Of a stretch of DNA of 64,000 nucleotides, positions 19,429 through 28,737 are shown piece by piece. The notes under the pieces are model-generated. The model ran no database searches. It was not told the DNA's origin and saw nothing but the letters and a program-made list of their open reading frames with translations. Source of the stretch: Leptospira chreensis (GTDB taxonomy: Bacteria > Spirochaetota > Leptospiria > Leptospirales > Leptospiraceae); NCBI RefSeq assembly GCF_016919165.1, contig NZ_JAFFPS010000064.1:62001-126000 (forward strand), read 5' to 3'. How positions within the stretch are numbered: the stretch's first letter is position 1; each line of letters starts with the position of its first letter. A program made the translations under genes and the position numbers.

Positions 19429-20214
19429 ATGAAGCGAAACCGCAGTTACTATATCATTCTGGTTCTGATCCTATTCGTAGTGACCTATTCAGCCTATGCG
19501 GCTTACCAGAAACAAAAGAACGGTCCTGTTTTTTTGGACAATCATGTCTTCCAACGTTATAATGAACAATGGGGCCTTTGGGTAGACCTAGGCGCCGAGA
19601 AAAAAAGCCTTCTGGAGAAGGCATCCGAGTTTGGAATCCTCGCCCAAGAGGTGATGGAGATCAACCAACTGAAAGAAGCGGATCTAAAACGTTTGAAACG
19701 CTCCATTTTCTTTCCTTACTCTGCAGAATACATGCGCGGGCTCCAAGAAAAGGAACTCTTTCGCGAAACTGTAGAATCTCCTATCGACCAATTCATCTGG
19801 CCCGTCCTCCCCAATCATAAATCTCGCATTTCTTCCCGAATTGGAAGGCGTTGGAATACCTGGCACACCGGTCTCGACATCGCCATTCCTAAAAATTCGA
19901 TCGTTCTTGCGGCAGCGGACGGAGTGGTCGAAGAAGCAGGTCGAGGTGGTGACTACGGACTTGCTGTCAAAATTTACCACCATGACATGAATCACTTTCA
20001 TACCGTTTACGGACACAACCAAGAGTTACTCGTAAAACCAGGAGATGTGGTTCGCAAAGGGCAAATCATTGCTCTTTCGGGAAACACGGGAAAGTCCACA
20101 GGACCCCATGTCCACTTCGAAGTTCGATTTCATAATGTGTATTTAAATCCAGAAAACTTTCTCACTCCCTACGAAGAAGGAGTTGCCACTAGTATCGTCG
20201 GATTTGCAGAATAA
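19429..20214 (+). CDS. M23 family metallopeptidase with LysM-like segment
   Basis: Probable cell wall endopeptidase (LytM/M23 type) or divisome-type activator. It has 261 residues from the ATG at 19429, with GAGG nine nt upstream; an in-frame TTG at 19414 is less likely. Residues about 6-25 form a membrane anchor. A LysM-like stretch (LLEKASEFGILAQEVMEIN) follows. The peptidase domain has all zinc ligands: HxxxD in WHTGLDIA (H146, D150) and HVH (H227, H229). Catalysis is therefore plausible. It is followed after 6 bp by a HAD-family gene. The region before it has a nested hairpin that may regulate it. Confidence 0.85.
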   Translation: MKRNRSYYIILVLILFVVTYSAYAAYQKQKNGPVFLDNHVFQRYNEQWGLWVDLGAEKKSLLEKASEFGILAQEVMEINQLKEADLKRLKRSIFFPYSAEYMRGLQEKELFRETVESPIDQFIWPVLPNHKSRISSRIGRRWNTWHTGLDIAIPKNSIVLAAADGVVEEAGRGGDYGLAVKIYHHDMNHFHTVYGHNQELLVKPGDVVRKGQIIALSGNTGKSTGPHVHFEVRFHNVYLNPENFLTPYEEGVATSIVGFAE

Positions 20215-20220
20215 GTATTA

Positions 20221-21048
20221 GTGACTAACCTGACAAAGAACAGTTGGACGGACGAAATTTACGACCGTCTGACAACCATCATACCGAAAAACCCAGGCAT
20301 TGCCTGTTTTGATTTTGATAATACCCTCATTCGTAACGATTTTGGCGAAAAGATCATGGATGAACTCCTCCATGATGGACTTATTTATGTAAAGAAAGAC
20401 CTATCTGATTTTTTTCGTGATAAAGAACTTTGGAAAGACCATACCAAACTGAATGCCCCGGATAAAGAACGGTTGGTTTGGGAAGAATACACATACCAAC
20501 TCAAAGAATATGGAATCGAAAGAGGATACCGTTGGACGAGTTTTATCTTCCAAGGGATGGACAAAAAAGAATACTACGAAGTGTCTAGACGCGCTTGGGA
20601 AAGAGTGAGTTTTCCCGATAAAGATTCCGGTGTCCTTCCCCAAGTGGAAATGAAAGACCTCATCGCTTACCTAAACCACCATGATTGGACGGTTTACATC
20701 GTGACCGCCTCGCCAGAACCGGGGATTGCTGCCATCGCCCACCTATTCCCTGTAGAAGAATCCAAAGTGATTGGCATGAGACAAGAGTTAGGTGAAGATG
20801 GTAAGTTCACCCATAATCTGATTGAACCTTATACTTACGGCGAAGGAAAAGTAAAAGCCATCGAAGAAAGAATCGGCACATATCCCGATCTTGCTTTTGG
20901 AGATTCCTTCAATGATTATCCTATGCTTTGCCGAGCCAAACAAATGGCAGTCGGAATCAATCGCGACAATCCAGAATTTGCGAAAGCCTGTGCCGACAAA
21001 GGAATCTTTGTACAACCTTACTTTACCTTTCCTGTTGTGACCCGATGA
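20221..21048 (+). CDS. HAD-superfamily phosphatase, SerB-like
   Basis: Haloacid dehalogenase-type phosphohydrolase of subfamily IB, related to phosphoserine phosphatase. It has 275 residues from a GTG. The nucleophile motif is CFDFDNTLI at about 25-33. Motif II is the threonine or serine of VYIVTASPE. Motif IV is GDSFNDYPML near the C-terminus, and a conserved lysine precedes it. The cap region is larger than in classical SerB. The substrate could be phosphoserine, phosphocholine or another small phosphate ester. It starts 6 bp after the M23 gene and overlaps the next gene by 4 bp, so the three are likely an operon. Confidence 0.8.
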   Translation: MTNLTKNSWTDEIYDRLTTIIPKNPGIACFDFDNTLIRNDFGEKIMDELLHDGLIYVKKDLSDFFRDKELWKDHTKLNAPDKERLVWEEYTYQLKEYGIERGYRWTSFIFQGMDKKEYYEVSRRAWERVSFPDKDSGVLPQVEMKDLIAYLNHHDWTVYIVTASPEPGIAAIAHLFPVEESKVIGMRQELGEDGKFTHNLIEPYTYGEGKVKAIEERIGTYPDLAFGDSFNDYPMLCRAKQMAVGINRDNPEFAKACADKGIFVQPYFTFPVVTR

Positions 21049-21731
21049 ACCGACTTTATTTAGTATCCAATTCCATTGGAAACGATGCCGACATCCCTCC
21101 TCGCACCAAAACCTTATTAGAGGAAGCGGACTGGATCATTGGCGAAGAACAAAGAACTACCTCTACCTTACTAAAAAAGTTAGGAATCGCAAAACCCTTT
21201 GACCTTTTGAACGAACACACATCCCGGAAGGAAATGGATGAGATCGGGATGAAACTGGCGACCACCAAAAGAACCTGCCTCATCTCTGATTCCGGAAGCC
21301 CTGGCCTGGAAGATCCCGGCAAATGGCTTGTCCCTCTGGCTTGGGAGATGGGTGTCGAAGTTCGATCGGCCCCTGGACCCACAGCCCTCATTGCCGCCCT
21401 CACAAGTTCCGGGTTTGCCACCTCCCCCTTTCTTTTTTTGGGTTTTTTGCCTAGAGAGGAAAAGGAAAGAGAAAGAACTCTCAAACAATACATTGGGCTT
21501 GGGATTACCATTGCCTTTTATGAGACAGCCTACCGGGCCAAACATTGTTTGGAGACCTTGGCCAAGATCTTGCCCGGGGATCGTCAGATTTTCTTAGCTC
21601 TTGGGATCTCCCTGGCAAGCGAAACCAGTTACCGTGGTTCGGCCAAAGAAATACAGAAAAAATTCCCTCCAGGCCTCAAACTCCCTCCCGTCTTCGTGAT
21701 TGAAGAGAAAAAAGAAAGGCCGAAACGTTAG
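21045..21731 (+). CDS. rsmI: RsmI-like SAM-dependent methyltransferase (tetrapyrrole methylase fold)
   Basis: Related to the enzyme that 2'-O-methylates C1402 of 16S rRNA. The correct start is the ATG at 21045, overlapping the previous stop (ATGA), giving 228 residues. The N-terminus NRLYLVSNSIGND parallels the LYVVATPIGN of RsmI. GEEQRTTSTLLKKLGI matches the AEDTRTT motif, and ISDSGSPGLEDPG matches the SDAGTPxxSDPG loop. The usual C-terminal 40-50 residues of RsmI are absent, so it belongs to a shorter variant. This makes the exact target less certain. Confidence 0.8.
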   Translation: MNRLYLVSNSIGNDADIPPRTKTLLEEADWIIGEEQRTTSTLLKKLGIAKPFDLLNEHTSRKEMDEIGMKLATTKRTCLISDSGSPGLEDPGKWLVPLAWEMGVEVRSAPGPTALIAALTSSGFATSPFLFLGFLPREEKERERTLKQYIGLGITIAFYETAYRAKHCLETLAKILPGDRQIFLALGISLASETSYRGSAKEIQKKFPPGLKLPPVFVIEEKKERPKR

Positions 21732-21770
21732 TTTGTTGACAGTACCTCTGTTATATTGGACGCTTGGACA

Positions 21771-22394
21771 ATGGTAAGTAAAGTAGAACAACCGACTGAC
21801 GGAATAGAACAATTGATTTCAGAATCTGGCGACTATATAACAGACGTCGTCAAAGAAAATTTGAAACTCATCCGTCATACCAAAGGTTTTTCTTTGGACA
21901 AACTCGCAAACCGATGTGGCGTGAGCCGAGCGATGTTATCACAAATCGAACAAGGGAAATCAGTTCCTACAATTTCCGTTTTATGGAAGATTGCAAACGG
22001 ACTCAATGTTCCTTTTTCCGAACTCCTCAAAGAAAAAAACCAAGATGGAATTCATGTCCTCAAAGTAGAAAACTCCAAAGTTTTGTATTCCAATTCCAAA
22101 GTCTTTGCAAGCCGAGCTCTCTTCCCCTTCCTTGGAAACCGCAAAACAGAGTTCTATGAACTGATGTTAAAACCCGGTGGACATGAAGTTGCCGAACCAC
22201 ACAAAACAGGAACTACTGAAAACTTGGTTGTTGTTTCCGGCAAACTACGGTTACGCGTTGGTGAAAAGGTTGTAGAACTGGAACCAAAAGATTCTGTATT
22301 TTTCAAAGCCGATGTTTCGCATGAGTATTCCAATCCCACTGACCAAGAAACGTTAATGTATCTTGTTATGGATTATACGGACGAAATAGGTTAA
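21771..22394 (+). CDS. XRE-family regulator with cupin domain
   Basis: Transcription regulator of the helix-turn-helix plus cupin class. From the ATG at 21771 it has 207 residues; an in-frame TTG at 21756 would add five. The helix-turn-helix is at about 30-85 ([25 protein letters not shown]). The C-terminal cupin_2 barrel contains [22 protein letters not shown] and ends with HEYSNP. The cupin may bind a small molecule effector. It abuts prmA with only 2 bp between. Its own regulon is not evident from the sequence. Confidence 0.87.
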   Translation: MVSKVEQPTDGIEQLISESGDYITDVVKENLKLIRHTKGFSLDKLANRCGVSRAMLSQIEQGKSVPTISVLWKIANGLNVPFSELLKEKNQDGIHVLKVENSKVLYSNSKVFASRALFPFLGNRKTEFYELMLKPGGHEVAEPHKTGTTENLVVVSGKLRLRVGEKVVELEPKDSVFFKADVSHEYSNPTDQETLMYLVMDYTDEIG

Positions 22395-22396
22395 GA

Positions 22397-23323
22397 TTGG
22401 AATACAGAGAACTCAAAGTCAACCTACCGAAAGAACTATCTGACAGTTTTTATGAACTGTTGGATACACTCCAATGTGCAGGTTACTATGAGATTCTATT
22501 TGATGGGGAAGCTCCCAAAGAAAAAGACCAAGGTCTCATCCGAGACAATACCAACATTCGTATCTATTTACAAACAGATGAGATAGAAAAAGAACTACAG
22601 GTTCTTATCTTTTTAAAGATCCGCGCACCTGATAATTCCAATACAGAATCACGAAATATTGAAACTCGTGACTACGAAGAAGCCTATAAAGAATATTACA
22701 AACCTTTCCCCATTGGAAAAAAACTTTGGGTGATTCCCACTTGGGAAAAAAATGAACCGGACACCATCAAACTTTGGAAACCAAATGGCGGCATTCCTTT
22801 GTTCATCAATCCAGGGGTTGCTTTTGGTACAGGCCATCATGAAACCACCAAACTCATATTAGAACATTTGGATGAGTTATATGACAGAGGAGAATTCCAA
22901 TTTTCTTCTGCTTGTGATGTGGGAACCGGTTCCGGAATCCTTTCCATTGGCCTTGCTAAGTTTGGGGTTTCTCAAATTTTTGCTTTAGACATTGATCCCA
23001 ATGCAGTGAAGGCCGCATGGTCTAACTGGACTGAAAATGAATACCCAAAAGGTTTTCAATTCAGTGTGGAAGAATCAGGAATCGACAATCCCAAATTATC
23101 CAATAGAAAATACGATTTAGCCATTGCCAATATTACTTATGCCGTTCTTTCGCAGAACATTCGTCATCTGGCAAAAATCGAAGCCCCAAGAATTATTTTT
23201 TCTGGAATCATCACAGATAAAAAAGACCAGTTCCTAGGTTTATTACAAAGCCATCTGCCAGGAAAACTCCTCTACTCCAAAGAATGGAATGAGTGGTGGG
23301 TTCTTGACTGGATTCGTAATTAA
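22397..23323 (+). CDS. prmA: Ribosomal protein L11 methyltransferase
   Basis: SAM-dependent trimethylation of ribosomal protein L11. It has 308 residues from a TTG, with AGG appropriately upstream in the end of the regulator gene. The PrmA signature FGTGHHETTKL is present, then the SAM-binding motif CDVGTGSGILSIGLAKFG and ALDIDPNAVKAA. The post-motif is IANITYAVL, the family's D/N-P-P-Y-like position. The N-terminal domain with the L11-binding beta-alpha fold spans about 1-100. Its TAA overlaps the convergent gene's stop within a TTAA. Confidence 0.88.
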   Translation: MEYRELKVNLPKELSDSFYELLDTLQCAGYYEILFDGEAPKEKDQGLIRDNTNIRIYLQTDEIEKELQVLIFLKIRAPDNSNTESRNIETRDYEEAYKEYYKPFPIGKKLWVIPTWEKNEPDTIKLWKPNGGIPLFINPGVAFGTGHHETTKLILEHLDELYDRGEFQFSSACDVGTGSGILSIGLAKFGVSQIFALDIDPNAVKAAWSNWTENEYPKGFQFSVEESGIDNPKLSNRKYDLAIANITYAVLSQNIRHLAKIEAPRIIFSGIITDKKDQFLGLLQSHLPGKLLYSKEWNEWWVLDWIRN

Positions 23324-25434
23324 TTCTTATTTAGAAACTTAATCAAACTCACCTGATTGCCACGATCGTTGTATTCAATGCGATCAAAAACCGACTTTGT
23401 CATAAGAATCCCACGCCCGTGTTGGATATGAGCTTCATTCATCTGTTCCAGGGATTTTTCCATGTGTTTTTTATGATCAAAACCTCGACCTTCATCGGAG
23501 ATCCGATAAGCCACATACTCTCTTGTGAATGAATATTCAATTTTTACCCGCTTTTGGTTATAACGCGGATCCTCTTGTCGTTTCTGCAAAAACTCTAAAT
23601 AGTTCCCTTCAATTAGGGCTTTCGATTTTTCATCAAAACTAATATTTAAATTTCCATGTTCCACCGCATTGATGATGATCTCACGCACAGAAGATCTAAC
23701 CTCGGTTTGTTCAATGGTGGAAAGGTATTTTGCAAGTTGGGAAGTGATTTTTTGAGATACAAGTTCCGCATTTCGCAAATAATTATTCATCGAAAGTTCA
23801 ATCTTTTCCGATTCGATGAGTTGGATGATGGTGTCTTCAAATTGAGAAGACATGGTCGCAAGAACTTCCCTTGTTTCATCGAAGTCGATGTACTGCAACC
23901 TACAGTACATTTCTTTTGGTTCCTTTACATACTTTTGTCCAAACTCTGTTTTGAAATTAATAATGGAACCTGTCATTTTTAGATCGGTGAGTTTGTCGTT
24001 CACATACATAACATTGTAATCAGAACTTTGGTCTCGACCCGTATATAAAAACTCGGTGATTTTTTTGCCACGTAAATCATCCAATCGGAAACCCATATGT
24101 TTGGAAAGAGCCCTGTTTGCATTGATGATTTCAAAATTTTCATTCATCATCAGAATCACTTCATCGGAACCTTGAAAAATTTCTCGGAACCGTTTTTCAG
24201 ACTCTTCGATTTTTAGTTTGGCCTGCGAAAGTTCTCTGATATTTTCACGAAGGCTTCTTGTGAGAAAGTTGATTCTATCCGCAAGGCCCAGTGATAATAG
24301 AATCGTTTGTAAGGCAGTCCCAATTTGGATGGTCCATCTTGTGATATGATTGTCAGAAAGAACTCCCAAACTTTTTAATGAATAAAGTAATACACCCAAA
24401 AGAAAAAACGCCCAGGAAATCAAAAAATACCGAGCGGTTCGAACTCCTAACAAATAAGTATAGGTTCCACTATAAACTAAAATGAGTGCCGTGGGAACTG
24501 TTAAGAAAATGGAAGTTACCATGGCAATTCGGTAATTCAAAAAGAATGTGACGATGGAAAAGATAACAAGGACACCCACCCAAAACCACATCAATTTAGA
24601 AATTCGAGGAAGGTGTTTTTTTAAATTTAAATAATTATCTGTAAAAAAGATTCCTGTGATACAAGAAAGACAGATAAAAAAAGGCAAAGAATAATTCCCC
24701 CAAAAAACCCAACTAGACCAGAGGTATTGGAAGGCAAATCCGTTATTCACCAAATGAAAAAAGAAAATGGAACTAATAAAAAACAAATAGAAAAGATAAC
24801 TTTTTTCATAAGTAAAAATATAGATAAAAAAGTTATACGCAACCATCACAAATAAAATTCCATAAAACAAACCAAAGATCATTTGTTCTTTGTTCAGGTG
24901 ATCATAGAACTCTTTACTTGTCCATATAGTGAGAGTTAGCGGAATGGTTGATTCTGATTGGATTCGTAAATAATAAATCGAAATGGAACCTGGACTTGAT
25001 TCTAAAGGAAAAACAGGATTTCTATAGTCCAAATTTCTTTCTGAAAACGGATGGTTGTCTCCCAAAGTGCGAATCATTGTTTTGGGAAGTTGGTCTCCAT
25101 AAATTTGGATCTCATCCAAAAGAGGAAAATCAAAAACCAAATTCCAGCGAACCAAATCTTCTGTGGGATTTTTTACTTGGAGGCGTACCCAAAAAGTGGA
25201 TTTAGAAAAACCCAAATTTGGTGAAGCAATTTTCTGGAACCGGGAATCGTTGGATCCATTGGTGATACTGGCCACAGGTAGGGACTGGTCTTTGTCCTCC
25301 AGAACCAATACATCTTGCCAAATGGCCTTTCCCGAAATTTGGGACTGCAGTGGAATGACGGATTCTGATAACAAAATCCCCGGCAAAAACACAAGTAGGC
25401 TAACGAAAAAATATTTTGTGTGACGGAAAGACAA
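23320..25434 (-). CDS. 7TMR-DISM sensor with PAS and RsbW-like ATPase domain
   Basis: A 704-residue sensor. A signal peptide (1-23) leads to a periplasmic DISM extracellular domain (about 30-185), seven membrane helices (about 190-395), a coiled coil and a PAS domain (about 415-530). The C-terminal ATPase (about 570-700) has the RsbW/SpoIIAB layout: REIIINAVEHGN for the N box and DEGRGFDHKK plus HGRGILMTKSVFD for the G boxes. There is no histidine phosphotransfer helix, so it looks like an anti-sigma-type kinase rather than a histidine kinase. It starts at a TTG with GGGAG upstream. The stop overlaps that of prmA. Confidence 0.82.
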   Translation of the reverse strand: MSFRHTKYFFVSLLVFLPGILLSESVIPLQSQISGKAIWQDVLVLEDKDQSLPVASITNGSNDSRFQKIASPNLGFSKSTFWVRLQVKNPTEDLVRWNLVFDFPLLDEIQIYGDQLPKTMIRTLGDNHPFSERNLDYRNPVFPLESSPGSISIYYLRIQSESTIPLTLTIWTSKEFYDHLNKEQMIFGLFYGILFVMVAYNFFIYIFTYEKSYLFYLFFISSIFFFHLVNNGFAFQYLWSSWVFWGNYSLPFFICLSCITGIFFTDNYLNLKKHLPRISKLMWFWVGVLVIFSIVTFFLNYRIAMVTSIFLTVPTALILVYSGTYTYLLGVRTARYFLISWAFFLLGVLLYSLKSLGVLSDNHITRWTIQIGTALQTILLSLGLADRINFLTRSLRENIRELSQAKLKIEESEKRFREIFQGSDEVILMMNENFEIINANRALSKHMGFRLDDLRGKKITEFLYTGRDQSSDYNVMYVNDKLTDLKMTGSIINFKTEFGQKYVKEPKEMYCRLQYIDFDETREVLATMSSQFEDTIIQLIESEKIELSMNNYLRNAELVSQKITSQLAKYLSTIEQTEVRSSVREIIINAVEHGNLNISFDEKSKALIEGNYLEFLQKRQEDPRYNQKRVKIEYSFTREYVAYRISDEGRGFDHKKHMEKSLEQMNEAHIQHGRGILMTKSVFDRIEYNDRGNQVSLIKFLNKN

Positions 25435-25538
25435 AGTGTAAATCTCCCAATTCGCTTAAAAAGACAAAGTTACTAGATTGTATTTTTCTAATTTTTCTAG
25501 CCTTTTTTGTTTCCATTGCTAAAATAGGGGAAAGTTCT

Positions 25539-26915
25539 ATGAATCGAAAACGTTTCCTACAAAAGCTGAGCGCTGTTACCTTCGGGGCAGGGTTATTACT
25601 TCCTAAAAAATCATTCGGACAAACCACAACATCCACGACTGCTGAAACCAAACCAAAGTCTAGTGGTGGCAAAAAAGCCATCGTTCTTGGTGGTGGGCTC
25701 TCGGGGCTCTACTCTGCCTATCTTCTGAAACAAACAGGGTACGATGTGACAGTCATTGAACGCGGAGAGAAGTTGGGTGGCCGAATTGCCACTTACGAAA
25801 ACTCAGGCCTAGGAATCTTACAAGATTTAGGTGGTGAGTGGATCGGTGAAGGTCAATCCGATATCAAAAGTTTAGTAAAACAACTGAGCTTAGATTTGGT
25901 AACTTCCAATGTAACTGATCGTTTTTCACTCCAAAAATCAAATGCAGATCTATTAAAAATATCACCCTCCTCGATTGAGACCTTAGACAAAGTCATTGAA
26001 CTTCATAAGTCTTTAGGTACGACTCAAAAACAAGGTTTAGATAAAATCAATTTTTCTTCGTATGCTCGTTACCAAGGGTTAACAGAAGATGAAATTCGTT
26101 CCATGAACGATTTATACCGAGTGATCCTTGGTGCTGACCTAAACCAAATCTCCAGCGAATCGGTATTAGATGATCTTTCGGCTTTACAGTCCGCTCTCAA
26201 ACCCAAATTCCAAGTGCGCGGTGGGGCAGAACGAATCATTAAAGAACTCGCAAACTCTCTCAGGAACCAGGAAGTGATTTTAGGAGATGTTGTTACCAAG
26301 GTCTCTCAACAAAAAAATCAAGTCACTGTTGAATTGGCTTCTGGTAGATCCGTAAAAGGAAGTTTGGTAGTTTGTTCTCTTCCGGCCGCTGCTGTTCTTG
26401 ATATCAAATGGACACCGGGCCTACCCAAAGATTTGATTTACTCAGCTCTACGGATGCAAACAGGAAAAATTTCCAAAAACTTAAGTTTGGTGAAATCCAA
26501 AGACTCTTTATCCCAATTTTTCCTCTCTACAAATACTGCAGCAGAAACTTTATATGTTTCAGAATCTGCGATTGGGTCAATCGTAACAGCTGTTACCTCT
26601 ATTTCCACTGGGGACAGAGCTTCTTTGTTTGAAAAAGGAAGTGATCGTCAGAGAAAAAATCTAATGACCTCTTCTTTGGAAGAAGTAGGAGAATTGGAAT
26701 TGATCCTGGAATCCCCTTTTGTTTTCCATAGTTTTCAAAAAACGACAGGTCGGGCCGGATTTGTTTCCTTATTCCCACCGGGAAGTTTTGGAATCAAAGA
26801 TGTTTGGGCAGAGCCATTTGAAAGAGTATTCTTTGCTGGCGAACATTTAGCCTTCCATACGGGAAGTATGGATTCGGCAGTGGCATCAGCAATCCAAGCG
26901 ATCAGCAGAACATAA
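25539..26915 (+). CDS. FAD-dependent amine oxidase family protein
   Basis: Flavin-containing amine oxidase/desaturase family (monoamine oxidase fold), 458 residues from the ATG at 25539, where AGGGGAAAG gives a good ribosome site. A long in-frame N-terminal extension from 25416 is unlikely. The first 27 residues resemble a Tat or Sec export signal (NRKRFLQKLS then a hydrophobic core). The dinucleotide-binding motif is VLGGGLSGLYSAYLL with VIERGEKLGGRIAT after it. The C-terminal FAD signature is VFFAGEHLAFHTGSMDSAVASA. Possible substrates include polyamines, amino acids or carotenoid-like lipids. It is divergent from the sensor gene. Confidence 0.82.
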   Translation: MNRKRFLQKLSAVTFGAGLLLPKKSFGQTTTSTTAETKPKSSGGKKAIVLGGGLSGLYSAYLLKQTGYDVTVIERGEKLGGRIATYENSGLGILQDLGGEWIGEGQSDIKSLVKQLSLDLVTSNVTDRFSLQKSNADLLKISPSSIETLDKVIELHKSLGTTQKQGLDKINFSSYARYQGLTEDEIRSMNDLYRVILGADLNQISSESVLDDLSALQSALKPKFQVRGGAERIIKELANSLRNQEVILGDVVTKVSQQKNQVTVELASGRSVKGSLVVCSLPAAAVLDIKWTPGLPKDLIYSALRMQTGKISKNLSLVKSKDSLSQFFLSTNTAAETLYVSESAIGSIVTAVTSISTGDRASLFEKGSDRQRKNLMTSSLEEVGELELILESPFVFHSFQKTTGRAGFVSLFPPGSFGIKDVWAEPFERVFFAGEHLAFHTGSMDSAVASAIQAISRT

Positions 26916-26916
26916 T

Positions 26917-28029
26917 CTATGTACTTTTTAATCCGAAGAGAAACCGAAGGGGTTTGATCTTTCGGATTAAAAATTCATATAAGAAAAAACTAAGCCCAAG
27001 GACTACGAGAGTATGGGAGATAAATTTGACCCATACGCCCCATTCTAAATCCCTTACCCAGAATGCATAAACCAAAGATATAGGATGGTGGACTAGATAA
27101 ATGGGAAGGCTTGCTTCAATCAAATAAGATCCTAATTTTCCTTCTTTGTTTCCCAAGTATTGAAAAACCGAGATAAGAAAACTCGTCCATAAAAAGGGAG
27201 ATAAAACCCATAAAAAAATATGTAGGGCCCGTACCCAAACATTCACATACTGAAAGTAAATCCAAAGTGGATCTTCAATTTCCATGTCTTTAAACACTAA
27301 GTATATAAAAATAGCCCAAACAAATACAGCTAATGTTTTGATTCGAGAAGAATCATTTGGAGTGAGAATGTTTTTCCAATGATAACAGAACACTCCTGAA
27401 ATAAAAAAGGAAAACTGGAATATAAAAGTGAGTTTGAAAATTCCGTAATACGATTCCCCTTTTGAAATCTGTGTATGGGAAAGAAAAACAAAAAGAAAAC
27501 AAAAGCTAACAAGGATTAAATATCTGGATAATCCATGGGGAATTCTGTCCCAGAGTTTGGAGCGAAAAAAAGATTTGGGAACCAAACTGTATAGAATACT
27601 AAAACAAAACAAATCAACCAGAAACCAAATATGCGAATGTTGAAAATTTTCTTTGGTAAAAAAGAATTTTAAAAAAGGAAGGAGTTCCATTTGCGGAGTC
27701 CTCATCCTTTCTGTCAGATAGTATTGGATGGGTGCCAAAAAAATGAGTCCCAAAATGGTAGGAACAAGAACTCGTTTGAACCTTGCTTCTAGATAAAAGT
27801 TCCGACCTTTTTTTTCCCAAACCATGGCCGAAAAAAAGCCAGAAATCATATAGAACATAGGCATCCGGTAACTATGAATCCAATAACAAAAATAAGAAAG
27901 AACCTCACTCCGGTTTTGGTCTTGGATGGCATATTTGATATCCGAGGCATAAACAATGGCTGCGTGGAACACAATTCCCAGTAAAAGTGCAAAGGATCGT
28001 AAATTGTCGAGGTAGACCAATCTTCCCAT
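26917..28029 (-). CDS. Acyltransferase 3 family membrane protein
   Basis: Polytopic O-acyltransferase (acyltransferase 3/OpgC-like), 370 residues with about ten hydrophobic helices. The N-terminus shows the family hallmark YLDNLRSFALLLGIVFHAAIVY, with the catalytic-type histidine. Such proteins acetylate or succinylate surface polysaccharides or lipids; the acceptor here is unknown. It ends 1 bp from the stop of the convergent amine oxidase. A 13-bp perfect inverted repeat lies within its last 20 codons. Confidence 0.85.
   Translation of the reverse strand: MGRLVYLDNLRSFALLLGIVFHAAIVYASDIKYAIQDQNRSEVLSYFCYWIHSYRMPMFYMISGFFSAMVWEKKGRNFYLEARFKRVLVPTILGLIFLAPIQYYLTERMRTPQMELLPFLKFFFTKENFQHSHIWFLVDLFCFSILYSLVPKSFFRSKLWDRIPHGLSRYLILVSFCFLFVFLSHTQISKGESYYGIFKLTFIFQFSFFISGVFCYHWKNILTPNDSSRIKTLAVFVWAIFIYLVFKDMEIEDPLWIYFQYVNVWVRALHIFLWVLSPFLWTSFLISVFQYLGNKEGKLGSYLIEASLPIYLVHHPISLVYAFWVRDLEWGVWVKFISHTLVVLGLSFFLYEFLIRKIKPLRFLFGLKST
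26925..26973. repeat. 13-bp perfect inverted repeat inside the end of the acyltransferase gene
   Basis: TTTTTAATCCGAA (26925-26937) is perfectly complementary to TTCGGATTAAAAA (26961-26973). Inside the 23-nt loop, AAACC pairs with GGTTT. It lies at the junction of two convergent genes but within one coding sequence. The T run starts the stem instead of following it, unlike a classic bidirectional terminator. It probably still shapes the 3' ends of both transcripts. Confidence 0.7.
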
Positions 28030-28078
28030 TCCTCCATCTTTTTCTTGACGAAGGGAAAAAAACAGATTTTTTTAAATT

Positions 28079-28372
28079 ATGACGGAAACTCCCTCCGATT
28101 CATTTTTTTCCGATGTGAGCGATGAAGAAATCGCTAGGGAAAGAAGGAAAGCCAAAGAACTAAAAAATACCGCCTGGTGGAAGAACAAACGTTCTTCTGG
28201 AATCTGCCATTATTGTGGGAAAAAATTCAAAATGGAAGAGATCACCATGGACCACCTAATTCCTCTTATTCGAGGAGGAAAATCGGTCAAAGCCAATTTG
28301 GTTCCCGCTTGTAAGGAATGTAATTTTAAGAAAAAACATAGCCTCCCTTTTGAGAAGGAGTTCTTCACCTAA
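28079..28372 (+). CDS. HNH endonuclease domain protein
   Basis: A 97-residue protein with a compact HNH nuclease fold. CHYCGKKF and CKECNFKK give the two zinc knuckles, and MDHLIPLIRGGKS followed by ANLVPAC gives the HNH core. Residues 1-30 are acidic, then basic. It is not flanked by obvious mobile or phage genes, so a stand-alone housekeeping or repair-type nuclease is as likely as a mobile remnant. Its stop overlaps the next gene's ATG (TAATG), so the two are translated together. Confidence 0.85.
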   Translation: MTETPSDSFFSDVSDEEIARERRKAKELKNTAWWKNKRSSGICHYCGKKFKMEEITMDHLIPLIRGGKSVKANLVPACKECNFKKKHSLPFEKEFFT

Positions 28373-28737
28373 TGGATATGAAGGACTTAGGATTCCAAGG
28401 GGATGACTTTCTTCCTAGTCGTGCCACGGAAGAAATTGATCTTGTGGATGAGAAGGGAAACAGTTACCAATGGGAAGTGTTCTATTCCTTTTCTCAAATG
28501 GGAAACGACTACCTTGTTTTCCTACCTGCCACAGAACAAGAATTCCAGTTTGTCAACGTAGAGATGGACGATCCAGATTCCGATGTACCAGGATACATTG
28601 TGATGCGGATTGGCCAAGACGAGGCAGGGGAAGAAATTTTAGAAGAGATCTTAGATGAGGACGAATTGGAAGAAATTCGTGAATATGTGGAAGATGAAAT
28701 TGGACTTGTGGGACAATTTCTCAACCGGGAGGAATGA
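28372..28737 (+). CDS. DUF1292-like acidic protein
   Basis: A 121-residue, strongly acidic cytoplasmic protein resembling the DUF1292 family (small proteins of the type ITLVDEDGNEYEFEVL). The line is IDLVDEKGNSYQWEVFYSF, then DYLVFLPA, ending in a Glu-rich helix. No molecular function is known for the family. The start overlaps the HNH stop. Its 3' end overlaps the convergent MaoC gene by 17 bp. Confidence 0.65.
   Translation: MDMKDLGFQGDDFLPSRATEEIDLVDEKGNSYQWEVFYSFSQMGNDYLVFLPATEQEFQFVNVEMDDPDSDVPGYIVMRIGQDEAGEEILEEILDEDELEEIREYVEDEIGLVGQFLNREE

Noticed and set aside
21736..21757. Promoter TTGACA...TATATT before the XRE-cupin gene
   Set aside because: The spacer is only 10 bp, too short for a sigma-70 promoter.
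28079..28737. HNH and DUF1292 genes as a mobile element or phage remnant
   Set aside because: No phage, integrase or repeat signals are adjacent and codon use looks like the neighbours.
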